NCBI RefSeq assembly: GCF_014775655.1
Contig: NZ_CP061274.1
Span: 62,001-126,000, forward strand
Source: Clavibacter zhangzhiyongii
GTDB taxonomy: Bacteria; Actinomycetota; Actinomycetes; Actinomycetales; Microbacteriaceae
Direction of reading: 5' to 3'
DNA: 64,000 nt
The translations under genes were made by a program, and so were the position numbers. Positions 25,333 to 32,925 of the stretch are shown here, in pieces. Position 1 is the first letter of the stretch; every line of letters starts with the position of its first letter. The notes under the pieces were generated by a model. The model was given only the letters and a program-made list of their open reading frames with translations. It did no database searches and was not told the origin of the DNA.

Positions 25333-25773
25333 ATGCCGACCTTCCGCACCCGCGTCCTGCAGGCCCGCGTCAACGCCACCGGGCTGCCGGTGCCCGCCGA
25401 GGCGCTCGACGAGCTGGGCGCCGGGAAGCGGCCGGCCGTGGTCGTCACGGTCGCGGGGTACTCGTACCGCACGACCGTCGGCACCATGGGCGGGCAGCAC
25501 CTGCTCCCCTTGAGCGCCGCGCATCGCGCCGCCTCCGGGATCGCCGCCGACGACGAGGTCGAGGTCACGATCGAGCTCGACGCCGCTCCGCGCGAGGCCG
25601 TGGTGCCGGAGGAGGTCGCCCAGGCGTTCGCCGCGGAGCCCGCCCTGGCCGAGGCGTTCGCCGCCCTGTCGTCGAGCCGGCAGCGCGCGCTCGTGGATCC
25701 GATCGGCGAGGCGAGGACGGACGGGACGCGCGCCCGCCGGGTGGAGAAGGTGCTGGCGGCGCTGCGCGGGTGA
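25333..25773 (+). CDS. YdeI/OmpD-associated, DUF1905-domain protein
   Basis: A 146-residue small soluble protein. N-terminal DUF1905 beta domain (about 1-90): FRTRVLQARVNATGLPVPAEAL, VVVTVAGYSYRTTVGTMGGQHLLPLSAAHRAASGI, DDEVEVTIELD. C-terminal helical YdeI-like segment (about 92-146): VPEEVAQAFA, ALSSSRQRALVDPI and a final RRVEKVLAAL. Both parts are often found fused in actinobacteria. Function unknown. ATG 25333 follows GAGGAG. Confidence 0.83.
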   Translation: MPTFRTRVLQARVNATGLPVPAEALDELGAGKRPAVVVTVAGYSYRTTVGTMGGQHLLPLSAAHRAASGIAADDEVEVTIELDAAPREAVVPEEVAQAFAAEPALAEAFAALSSSRQRALVDPIGEARTDGTRARRVEKVLAALRG

Positions 25774-25798
25774 GGCGCCGCGGGATCCCGACGGGCCG

Positions 25799-26050
25799 TC
25801 AGGACGCCGCGCCTCCGGACGCCGGCGGATCCAGCACCAGCAGCTCGCCGATCTCGCACTCGAGGGCGCGGCAGACCGCGACGAGCGTGGAGTAGCGGAT
25901 CGCCCGGGCGCGGTCGTTCTTCAGCACCGACAGGTTCACCTGGCTGACGCCCACGATCGCGCTCAGCCGCGTGAGCGTCATGCCGCGGGCGGCGAGCAGC
26001 TCGTCGAGCCGGCAGTGGACCCCGGTGGGGCCGTCGTCGTCGCCCGCCAT
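25799..26050 (-). CDS. XRE-family HTH regulator (YozG/Cro type)
   Basis: An 83-residue DNA-binding protein: RLDELLAARGMTLTRLSAIVGVSQVNLSVLKNDRARAIRYSTLVAVCRALECEIGELLV is a complete Cro/CI helix-turn-helix (recognition helix SQVNLSVLKND) closing with the GELLV helix. ATG 26050 overlaps the DUF2975 stop (TGATG), so the pair is co-translated. Such short XRE proteins next to DUF2975 proteins are a common pairing of unknown role. It is the obvious candidate to bind the palindrome upstream. Confidence 0.87.
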   Translation of the reverse strand: MAGDDDGPTGVHCRLDELLAARGMTLTRLSAIVGVSQVNLSVLKNDRARAIRYSTLVAVCRALECEIGELLVLDPPASGGAAS

Positions 26051-26688
26051 CAGACGAGGCCGCGGGTGTCGCGCTGCAGGCGCTCGCCGTGCTCGACCAC
26101 GAGGCCCACGATCATCAGGGCGAAGCCGAGCGCGATGGTCGACGCGTCGACCTCCGCCGCCACGGGCCAGAACCCGTCGAGCCCCGCGGTGGGGTCGTTG
26201 AGCGCCTCGCCGACCATCCACGCCACGCCCGTGCGGACGCCGAGCGACAGCAGCGCGGCGATCATCACGATGCCGCCCGCGACCGTCACCACGAGGCTGA
26301 GGCGGCGGGCGAGCGGATCCGGCCGGAGCAGCCGCCGCGCGAGGAGCGCGACCGTGCCCGCCAGCGCGATGCCGACCGCGGCGTCGAGCGCGATGCGGAC
26401 CACGTGCATGGCGACGATGCCGCCCGGCAGGTCGCCGACCGCGACGTCGGCCGTGCGGTAGGCGCCCGAGCGGAGGTCGGCGGGACCGGCGTCGGCGCCG
26501 GCGGGCAGGGACCCGCGCATCTCCAGCGACGTGCGCACGACGCCCGTGCGGACGGTCTCGACGGCGCTGAGGGCGGCCGCGGCGGCGACCAGGAGCGCGA
26601 CGACCACGGCGAGGACGAGGGCCGCGCGGAGGATCCCGCGGGTGATGCGCGCGGAGCCGCCGGTGCCGACGAGGGGGGAGGTGGTCAT
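26050..26688 (-). CDS. DUF2975 membrane protein
   Basis: A 212-residue protein with four hydrophobic segments (about 17-42, 93-115, 127-150, 175-197). The loops and the final LIVGLVVEHGERLQRDTRGLV match the DUF2975 family, whose C terminus typically carries a similar EHG-x-x-L-x-x-D-x-x-G(L)V ending. No substrate known. Forms an operon with the XRE regulator and is preceded by a 34-bp palindrome 6 bp before its ATG. The BLUF gene lies 79 bp upstream in the same direction. Confidence 0.82.
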   Translation of the reverse strand: MTTSPLVGTGGSARITRGILRAALVLAVVVALLVAAAAALSAVETVRTGVVRTSLEMRGSLPAGADAGPADLRSGAYRTADVAVGDLPGGIVAMHVVRIALDAAVGIALAGTVALLARRLLRPDPLARRLSLVVTVAGGIVMIAALLSLGVRTGVAWMVGEALNDPTAGLDGFWPVAAEVDASTIALGFALMIVGLVVEHGERLQRDTRGLV

Positions 26689-26694
26689 GGGAGT

Positions 26695-26728
26695 CCTATC
26701 GACAGTCGTTGCAACGAATGTCGATAGG
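26695..26728. promoter_or_regulatory. 34-bp near-perfect palindrome (operator)
   Basis: Arms CCTATCGACA and TGTCGATAGG enclose a further perfect palindrome TCGTTGCAACGA; only one base pair (26705/26718) is mismatched. It starts 6 bp before the DUF2975 start codon, so a bound protein would block transcription or translation start. The XRE protein encoded in this operon is the likely ligand (inference). Confidence 0.75.
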
Positions 26729-26766
26729 GTCGCACGCGGCCGGGGCCCGTGTCGAGGCCCCGCGGA

Positions 26767-27186
26767 TCACGCCGGATGCGTGCGGAACCACTCCAGGAGC
26801 CAGCGGGCGCGCGACGGCGCGTCCGGGCGGGCCGCCGCGGAGGCCGGGCGGTCGAGGAAGTCGTCGTAGCCGTCGAGCTCGCGGACGGTCGCGTCGTCGA
26901 CCGTGCGGAAGCCCATCGACCAGGCGGGGAACTGCCGCGCGGGGATCCGCTCGTCGAGGAGCTGCCGCACCTCCGTGTGCCGGTCGTCGGCGGCGATGAC
27001 GGCGAAGACGGCCTCCACGGCCTCGTCCGGTCCCTCGAGGACCTGCATGAAGCGGCCGTCGCGATGGAGCAGGAGGCCGGTCAGGCCGGTCCGCTCGTTG
27101 TTGCGGACGCACTGGCGGAGGAGCTCCGCGAGATCCTCGTCGGTGAGGCGCCGCGTGGCGGTGCTCGTGTAGACGGTCGTGCGCAT
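26767..27186 (-). CDS. BLUF-domain blue-light photoreceptor
   Basis: A 139-residue protein made almost wholly of a BLUF domain, which binds FAD and signals blue light by hydrogen-bond rearrangement. All key residues are present with exact AppA spacing: Tyr6 (VYTSTA), Asn30 (CVRNNERTGLTG), Gln48 (RFMQVLEG), Trp89 and Met91 (FPAWSMGF). The last 40 residues are the usual helical extension. No output domain, so it must act through a partner protein, as PixD-type short BLUF proteins do. ATG 27186. Same strand as the downstream DUF2975-XRE operon. Confidence 0.95.
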   Translation of the reverse strand: MRTTVYTSTATRRLTDEDLAELLRQCVRNNERTGLTGLLLHRDGRFMQVLEGPDEAVEAVFAVIAADDRHTEVRQLLDERIPARQFPAWSMGFRTVDDATVRELDGYDDFLDRPASAAARPDAPSRARWLLEWFRTHPA

Positions 27187-27624
27187 GTGTCCCCCTCGTC
27201 CCCGTCCGACCATCCTGCCGGGTCGCGGAGCCGTGCGGGGCACTACGCGGCGATCCCGGACGGCAAGAGCCCGGCGCGTCCGCGGGTACGGGTCGTGCCG
27301 GGCTCCTGCTGCTGCCGCGTCCGTTCGGGTCGGTGCGCGGAGGGATCTGATGAGCGGCCCGCTGGGCGGGGGGACGCGGCGGGGCGCTCCTCGGGTATCC
27401 ATTCGCACAGCGGCATCGGGGGGAACCCGCTGTGTGATCACGACTCTACGCGGCCGGTCCTCATTTTGGGGGACACGGATGCGCGAAGCGCGGGTGATCC
27501 GAGGGTGAGGCGCGGGTGAGCGGCCCGCCGTCATGCGGATCCGGGGCCGTCGGCCGGGCTCCGATCGCCGGGCCGGGGATGTCCGCTGGGCGCACGACGG
27601 GGCGCGGCGCACCGCCCGGCGGCG
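27187..27624. other. 438-bp gene-free gap with a hairpin
   Basis: No convincing gene on either strand. The gap should hold the BLUF promoter and the SulP terminator. A 9-bp perfect inverted repeat GAGCCCGGC / GCCGGGCTC (27267-27275 and 27297-27305) could end the SulP transcript, though 320 bp past its stop. A locally AT-richer patch TCATTTTGG lies near 27462-27470. Confidence 0.5.
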
Positions 27625-29145
27625 TCAGTGCGCGCCGCCGAGGCGCCCCGCGAGGCGGCCGTGGATGGCGCTGCTCGCCGCGTTCATCCCGCGGATCTCG
27701 ACGGTCGTGCCGTGCGCCCGGTACCGCGTCTCGACGGCGTCGAGCGCGGCGACCGTGGAGGCGTCCCAGACGTGCGAGCGGGACAGGTCGATGACGACGC
27801 GGGGCGGGTCGTCATCGTAGGCGAAGCGCGTGGTGAGGTCGTCGCTCGAGGCGAAGAACAGCTCGCCGTCGACCGCGTAGAGCGCGCGCTCGCCGTCGGC
27901 GTCCGCCTCGAGGGTGCGGGTGACGCTCGTGAAGCCCGAGACGCGGCGGGCGAAGACGACCATCGCGGCGATCACGCCCACGACGACCCCGACGGCCAGG
28001 TCGTCGGTGGCCACCACGACCGCCACGGTGGCGACCATGACGACGGTCTCGCCGACCGGCATGCGGCGGAGGGTGGCCGGCCGGACGCTGTGCCAGTCGA
28101 AGGTGCCGACGGCGACCATCACCATCACGGCGACGAGCGCGGCCATGGGGACCACCGAGACGACGTCGCCGAGGCCCACCACGAGCACGAGCAGGAAGAC
28201 GCCCGCGAGGAAGGTGGAGATGCGGGTGCGGGCGCCGGACGCCTTCACGTTGATCATCGTCTGGCCGATCATCGCGCAGCCGCCCATGCCGCCCGCGAAC
28301 CCGGAGGCGACGTTGGCGATGCCCTGGCCGAGCGCCTCGCGCGTCTTCGGGGAGCGGGTGCCGGTGACCTCGTCGACGAGCTTGGCGGTCATGAGCGACT
28401 CGAGGAGGCCGACGACCGCCATGGCGAGCGCGTAGGGCGCGATGATCCCGAGGGTCTCCAGCGTGAGCGGCACCTGCGGCACGAAGAGGGTCGGCAGGCT
28501 GTCGGGCAGCGTGCCCTCGTCGCCCACGGTAGGCACGGCGACGGCCGCGAGCACGGTGACGAGCGTGAGCACGACGATCGCGACGAGCGGCGCCGGGATC
28601 ACGCGGGTGAGGCGGGGCAGCAGCGCCATGATCCCGATGCCGGCCGCGACGATCGGCCAGACCATCCACGGCGCCCCGACGAGGTGCGGGAGCTGCGCGG
28701 CGAGGATGAGGATCGCGAGCGCGTTCACGAAGCCGACCATCACGGAGCGCGGGATGAAGCGCATGAGCCTGGCCGCGCCGGCCGCGCCGAGGGCGAGCTG
28801 CATGAGGCCGCCGAGGATCACGGTGGCGATGAGGAAGTCGAGGCCGTGGTCGCGCATCACCGGGGCGATGACGAGCGCGATGGCGCCGGTCGCGCCCGTG
28901 ATCATGGCCGTGCGGCCGCCGACGATCGAGATGACGACGGCCATCACGAAGGCGGAGAAGAGGCCGACCTGCGGATCCACGCCCGCGATGATCGAGAACG
29001 AGATGGCCTCGGGGATGAGCGCGAGCGCGACGACGAGGCCGGCGAGCGTCTCGCGGATGAGCAGGCGCGGGTCCTTCAGCGCCTGGAGGACGGTGGGGCT
29101 GGTGCGCACGGGCGCGGGCGCCGGTGCGGGGGCGGTCCGGGTCAT
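27625..29145 (-). CDS. SulP-family anion transporter
   Basis: A 506-residue membrane protein. The SulP signature region is clear: RETLAGLVVALALIPEAISFSIIAGVDPQVGLF near the N terminus, then IVGGRTAMITGATGAIALV. About 11-12 hydrophobic helices reach to residue 395, followed by a C-terminal STAS domain (about 410-500) with VVIDLSRSHVWDASTVAALDAV. Likely carries sulfate, bicarbonate or another oxyanion with Na+ or H+; the substrate is open. ATG 29145 follows GAGGAG. A MerR-type operator lies 118-138 bp upstream. Confidence 0.9.
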   Translation of the reverse strand: MTRTAPAPAPAPVRTSPTVLQALKDPRLLIRETLAGLVVALALIPEAISFSIIAGVDPQVGLFSAFVMAVVISIVGGRTAMITGATGAIALVIAPVMRDHGLDFLIATVILGGLMQLALGAAGAARLMRFIPRSVMVGFVNALAILILAAQLPHLVGAPWMVWPIVAAGIGIMALLPRLTRVIPAPLVAIVVLTLVTVLAAVAVPTVGDEGTLPDSLPTLFVPQVPLTLETLGIIAPYALAMAVVGLLESLMTAKLVDEVTGTRSPKTREALGQGIANVASGFAGGMGGCAMIGQTMINVKASGARTRISTFLAGVFLLVLVVGLGDVVSVVPMAALVAVMVMVAVGTFDWHSVRPATLRRMPVGETVVMVATVAVVVATDDLAVGVVVGVIAAMVVFARRVSGFTSVTRTLEADADGERALYAVDGELFFASSDDLTTRFAYDDDPPRVVIDLSRSHVWDASTVAALDAVETRYRAHGTTVEIRGMNAASSAIHGRLAGRLGGAH

Positions 29146-29262
29146 GGATCTCCTCGGGAGGGGCGGGCGGTGCCCGCGGTGGCTGGACGGCGCGACGGCG
29201 CGCCGGATGCGCGCGGCGCGGGGCCGACGCGGGAAGGGTGGGGGAGCCGAGCGGCTCGGATG

Positions 29263-29283
29263 ACCCTCACGTTGCGTGAGGGT
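29263..29283. promoter_or_regulatory. MerR-type operator upstream of the SulP gene
   Basis: Perfect palindrome ACCCTCACG-TTG-CGTGAGGGT, with a third half-site CGTGAGGGT at 29307-29315. A minus-strand -10-like TAGAGT lies between them (around 29295-29300). The ACCCTCACGT-type arm is typical of MerR-family regulators such as TipA. No MerR gene other than hspR is present in the window. Confidence 0.65.
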
Positions 29284-29342
29284 GTCTGCGCCCGACTCTA
29301 CCGTTACGTGAGGGTCTGTGTCCAGCCGGGTGGTGCGCGGGG

Positions 29343-30077
29343 TCAGGCCGCGGTGCCGCCCAGGGTCCAGGTGCGCACGTGCTCCCAGGTGAGGGTGGTC
29401 CACCAGCGGCCCGACCAGTCCGGCGACGCCGTGCGGTACATCACGACGGTGTCGCCGACGAAGCCCGCGGGGACGGGCTGGTCGAGCCCGCGGATGAAGG
29501 CGCCGACCTCGTCGTGCAGGTCGGGGCGCGTGCAGAGGTCGTGCGAGGCGAGCGAGAGGTGCGCGCGGAAGCGCTCCGGGTCGAACACGTGCTGCTCGGG
29601 CGAGCGCATCGGCCGGCGGAAGGGCGCGACGACGCGGTCGATGTCGGCCGCGAGCGCGAGGAGGTCGGGGTTCGGGGATCCGTCGGGGAGGCCGTGGACG
29701 TCGTACACGAAGCCGAAGCCCTGCTCGCGGACGCCGGCGTTGTGCACCGGGAACGCGGGGCGGTCGGCGAGGAGCTCGGTGACGGCGGCGACCACGAGGC
29801 CCTCGGAGCGGCCGAGGGGCTGGCTGCCGACGAGGGTCGCGTGCGGCGGGAACGCGCCGGCGGAGACGAAGCCGTACTGCGCGCGGAGCTGGTCGGTGAC
29901 GACGGTCACGGCCCGGCAGGTGCGCGGGTCGGGGCGGAGGAAGATCCCGTAGCGGAAGGGGTCGCTGTCGTCGCGGGGGAACGCGGACGGATGCGGCCGG
30001 TCGTCCGTCCGGGCCGCCGACGCGGGCGCGGTGTCGGGGTCGGCGAGCGCGTCGGCGGTGGGGTCGTCGTGATCCAT
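29343..30077 (-). CDS. 2H phosphoesterase / 2'-5' RNA ligase-like protein
   Basis: A 244-residue protein. The N-terminal 40 residues are Asp/Ala/Pro-rich and probably disordered. The 2H fold follows, with its two H-x-T/S motifs: HAT in GAFPPHATLVGSQ (about residue 78) and HLS in FRAHLSLASHD (about 170). This superfamily includes 2'-5' RNA ligases and cyclic phosphodiesterases acting on RNA or nucleotide ends. ATG 30077 follows AGGAGG. A perfect LacI-type palindrome ends 23 bp upstream, so the LacI protein encoded next to it probably controls it. Confidence 0.8.
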   Translation of the reverse strand: MDHDDPTADALADPDTAPASAARTDDRPHPSAFPRDDSDPFRYGIFLRPDPRTCRAVTVVTDQLRAQYGFVSAGAFPPHATLVGSQPLGRSEGLVVAAVTELLADRPAFPVHNAGVREQGFGFVYDVHGLPDGSPNPDLLALAADIDRVVAPFRRPMRSPEQHVFDPERFRAHLSLASHDLCTRPDLHDEVGAFIRGLDQPVPAGFVGDTVVMYRTASPDWSGRWWTTLTWEHVRTWTLGGTAA

Positions 30078-30099
30078 GGGTCCTCCTGCGGGGCGGCGG

Positions 30100-30117
30100 C
30101 TAGGGAACGTTCCCTAG
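30100..30117. promoter_or_regulatory. LacI-family operator
   Basis: Perfect 18-bp palindrome CTAGGGAACGTTCCCTAG with the central CG typical of LacI/GalR sites. It lies 23 bp upstream of the 2H phosphoesterase start and 142 bp beyond the end of the lacI-type gene. Confidence 0.8.
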
Positions 30118-30258
30118 AGGGCGAGGACCCACCGTGCCACAGCGCGGCCGGACGCGCACGGCCGCCGGGTGAACGGCGGGTGGAGGGACGGTGCGGCGGC
30201 GCGGCGGGCCCGGTCGTCGCGGCGGATCGGGCGGATCGGCGGACGGCAGCGGCCCGGA

Positions 30259-31287
30259 TCAGGCGCGGAGGGCGACGGCCGTGCGGCCCGGGAGCAGGTC
30301 GCCGTCGACCGCGGTGTGGCGCGTGCCGGTGACGGTGCCGTCGATGCGGTCGACCACGGCGTCGACCGCGAGCGCGCCGATGACGGGGAGCGGCTGCCGC
30401 CACGACGTGAAGCCGAGCAGCTCGCTCGTGAAGGGCGGCAGGCCGTCGTAGCCGGTGATCGAGATGCCGTCGGGGGCGGTGATCCCGCGGCGGCCGAGGC
30501 CGTCGAGGATCGCGAGCGCCCAGACGTCGCTCGGCGCCATGACCGCGGTCACGCCGCCCGCGTCGACGATCGCCCGGGCGACGCCGTCGGCCCCGTCGAT
30601 GTGGCCGGCCGCGTGGTCCTCGCCGCGGACGTGCACGACGTCGAGCCCGAGCTCGCGCAGGCGGTCGAGCATCGCGAAGGTGCGGGCGGAGATCGTCAGG
30701 GAGAGCGCGGGCGCCAGCGTGACGACGGCGATGCGGCGGTGCCCGAGCGAGGCCACGTGGTCGGCGAGGCCCCGGCCGCCCGTGGACTCGTCGCAGTAGA
30801 CGCTGCTGAGGGAGGCGTCCACCTCGGGGCGGCCCGCCACGACCGTGGGGATCCGCCGGGCCGACGGCAGGATGTCCTCGACCGGCAGCGCGCCGCTGCA
30901 CACGATGAGCCCCTCGACCTGCAGCGAGACGAGCGTCTCGAGGGCCCGGCGCTCCTCGGCGATGTCGAAGGACCCGAAGCCCGTCGTCGTGACGACGCGG
31001 TACCCGCGCTCGGACGCCCGCTGCTGCAGGGCCGTGAGCAGGTGCCCGTAGAAGGGGGTGGAGGCGTCGCGCACGAGGACGCCGAGCGTGTGCGTGCGGT
31101 GCGCCGACATGCCGCGAGCGTGGGCGTTGGCGACGTAGCCGAGGTCGGCGGCGGCGTCCCGGACCGTCCGCTGGGTGGCGGCCGCGACGCCCGGGGCGCC
31201 GGAGAGTGCGCGCGAGACGACGGACTTGGAGACGCCGGCGCGTGCGGCGACGTCGTGGATGGTGGGGGCGGCGCCCGGGCGGCTCAC
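30259..31287 (-). CDS. LacI family transcriptional regulator
   Basis: A 342-residue repressor. N-terminal helix-turn-helix TIHDVAARAGVSKSVVSRALSGAPGVAAATQ and hinge region (about 10-65), then a periplasmic-binding-like ligand domain (about 66-342) with TLGVLVRDASTPFYGHLL, VEGLIVCSG and ISITGYDGLPPFT. The usual ligand is a sugar or nucleoside. GTG 31287 chosen because the HTH starts ten residues later; the frame stays open upstream to GTG 31659, see the entry there. A LacI-type palindrome lies 142 bp downstream. Confidence 0.9.
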   Translation of the reverse strand: MSRPGAAPTIHDVAARAGVSKSVVSRALSGAPGVAAATQRTVRDAAADLGYVANAHARGMSAHRTHTLGVLVRDASTPFYGHLLTALQQRASERGYRVVTTTGFGSFDIAEERRALETLVSLQVEGLIVCSGALPVEDILPSARRIPTVVAGRPEVDASLSSVYCDESTGGRGLADHVASLGHRRIAVVTLAPALSLTISARTFAMLDRLRELGLDVVHVRGEDHAAGHIDGADGVARAIVDAGGVTAVMAPSDVWALAILDGLGRRGITAPDGISITGYDGLPPFTSELLGFTSWRQPLPVIGALAVDAVVDRIDGTVTGTRHTAVDGDLLPGRTAVALRA

Positions 31288-31914
31288 GCGCGGATCCGTG
31301 CGGACGCGGGCGACGGCGCGGGGAGCGGGGCGGCGGGGAGCACGTGTCCACGGTAGCGACGCGCGGGGCCGACCGACGGCCGGCGGGCTATTTGAGGGCG
31401 CGGGGCGGGGCGCCGGGCGGATCCGCGGGCGGCGGGCGGGCCGGAGCGGGAGTCCGGTCGCGCTGGCGCCGAGGCGGTCGAGGATCGCGCGGCAGGAGGA
31501 GCGGAGCAGCGCGGCGGTGCGCGGGCGGGATGCGGCGGCGGCCTCGCGGCGGGCGGCGCGCAGCGGGTCGTCGTCGGCGGGATCGCCCGGCCAGGCGTCG
31601 TGCAGCGCGCGCAGGCGCTCCCGCAGGAGGTCGTCGTCGCGGTCGGGGCTGCTCAGCACGCGGCGGATCCGGGTCGGGAGCGGGCGTTCGGGCGGCCCGA
31701 GGACGCGTGGCGCGCGCCGGGCGCATGGACGTGCGGGCGCGGGTGCGGAGCGTGCGGCATGGGACCTCGGGGCGGCGCGGACGGGAGGGGCACGAGGCTA
31801 CGGGCGGCGCGGATCCGTCGTCGCGCGTCCTGCACACCCGGGCGCGCTGCGCGCTCCTGCACTGAGCCGCGGCCGGATGCGCGATCCGCCCGCGCCGCCG
31901 CCTACGCTCGCGGG
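31288..31914. other. Gap with a coding-like open frame joined to the lacI frame
   Basis: No confident gene. On the minus strand, from GTG 31659, the lacI frame stays open and its first 70 codons look coding by composition (VLSSPDRDDDLLRERL, HDAWPGDPADDDPLRAARREA, RSSCRAILDRLG), then turn into Pro/Arg-rich sequence until the LacI start. It may be a remnant or frame-shifted small gene; if real it would have no stop of its own. The rest should hold promoters for lacI (-) and the GH18 gene (+). Confidence 0.35.
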
Positions 31915-32925
31915 ATGAGCCCCTCCCGCCGCGCCCGCCGTCCCGTCGCCGTCGCGGCGGGGGCCGCGGTCGCGTTCGCCCTCGTCGGCGCGTCCCTGCC
32001 CGCCCACGCGGCGGCGCCGTTCGAGGTCGTCGGGTACGCGGAGGGCGGATCCACGCCGGTGTCCCGCCTCGACGCGAGCGCCGCCGCCCTCACCTCCGTC
32101 GTGGTCGACGGCGTCAACGTCAACGCCGACGGCCGGGGCGTGGGCGCCCCGTCGGCCGAGGCGCTCGCGGTGCTCCGGCAGGCGCACGCGCGCGGCGAGC
32201 GGGTCGAGCTGCTGGTCGGGAACTACGACGAGGCCCTCGGCGACTTCTCGCCCGGCATCTCGGACGCGCTGCTCGGATCCGCCGCGAACGTCGACCGGGT
32301 CGTGCGCCAGCTCGCCGCCGAGGTCGCGAGGAGCGGCTGGGACGGGGTCACGGTCGACCTCGAGAGCCTGTCGGGCGCGCACCCGGCCGGCCTCACCCGG
32401 TTCGTGTCGGGGCTGAAGGCGGCGCTCGGATCCGCGCGCAGCGTCTCCGTCTGCCTCATGGCGACCACGGGCGACTACCGCCCGCTCGGCTACGACCTGG
32501 CCGCGCTCGGCCGCGCCGCCGACCACGTGGTGCTCATGGCGTACGACCAGCACGGGCCCACGTGGTCCGGCGCCGGGCCCGTCGGCGGCATGCCGTGGGT
32601 GAGGGCCGCGCTCGCGCCGGTGCGGAAGGCGGTGCCGACGGCGCGGATCCAGCTCGGGATCGCCGGGTACGGCTACACCTGGCCGCGCACGGGCGAGGGA
32701 CGGCAGCTCTCCGACCAGGCGGCGCGCGACCTCGTGGCGGCGCAGAGGGCGACGCCCGTGTGGAGCGTCCCGCAGCAGGAGTGGCGCGCCACGCTGCGCG
32801 ACGGCACGGTCGTCTGGTGGTCGGACGCGCGGTCGTACGACGCGCGCGTCTCGCTCGCGAGGCAGCTGGGGCTCGGGGGCGTGGCCGTGTGGTCGCTCGG
32901 GCTGTCGGATCCGCTGACGCGATGA
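31915..32925 (+). CDS. Secreted GH18-like (YaaH-type) glycosidase
   Basis: A 336-residue exported protein. Signal peptide at 1-35 (RRARRPVAVAAG core, AHAAAP). The TIM-barrel domain opens with FEVVGYAEGG. The catalytic strand WDGVTVDLESL (about 142-152) corresponds to the GH18 DxxDxDxE motif, with the terminal Glu in place. Then VLMAYDQHGPTWSGAGPVGGMPWV and LGIAGYGYTWP follow, as in spore-cortex YaaH/SleL-like enzymes. It probably cleaves chitin- or peptidoglycan-type amino-sugar glycans outside the cell. ATGA overlap with the amidohydrolase gene. Confidence 0.8.
   Translation: MSPSRRARRPVAVAAGAAVAFALVGASLPAHAAAPFEVVGYAEGGSTPVSRLDASAAALTSVVVDGVNVNADGRGVGAPSAEALAVLRQAHARGERVELLVGNYDEALGDFSPGISDALLGSAANVDRVVRQLAAEVARSGWDGVTVDLESLSGAHPAGLTRFVSGLKAALGSARSVSVCLMATTGDYRPLGYDLAALGRAADHVVLMAYDQHGPTWSGAGPVGGMPWVRAALAPVRKAVPTARIQLGIAGYGYTWPRTGEGRQLSDQAARDLVAAQRATPVWSVPQQEWRATLRDGTVVWWSDARSYDARVSLARQLGLGGVAVWSLGLSDPLTR

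Noticed and set aside
27628-29952. 774-codon plus-strand frame over the SulP gene
   Set aside because: It is a His/Asp/Arg-rich antisense shadow of a clear transporter.
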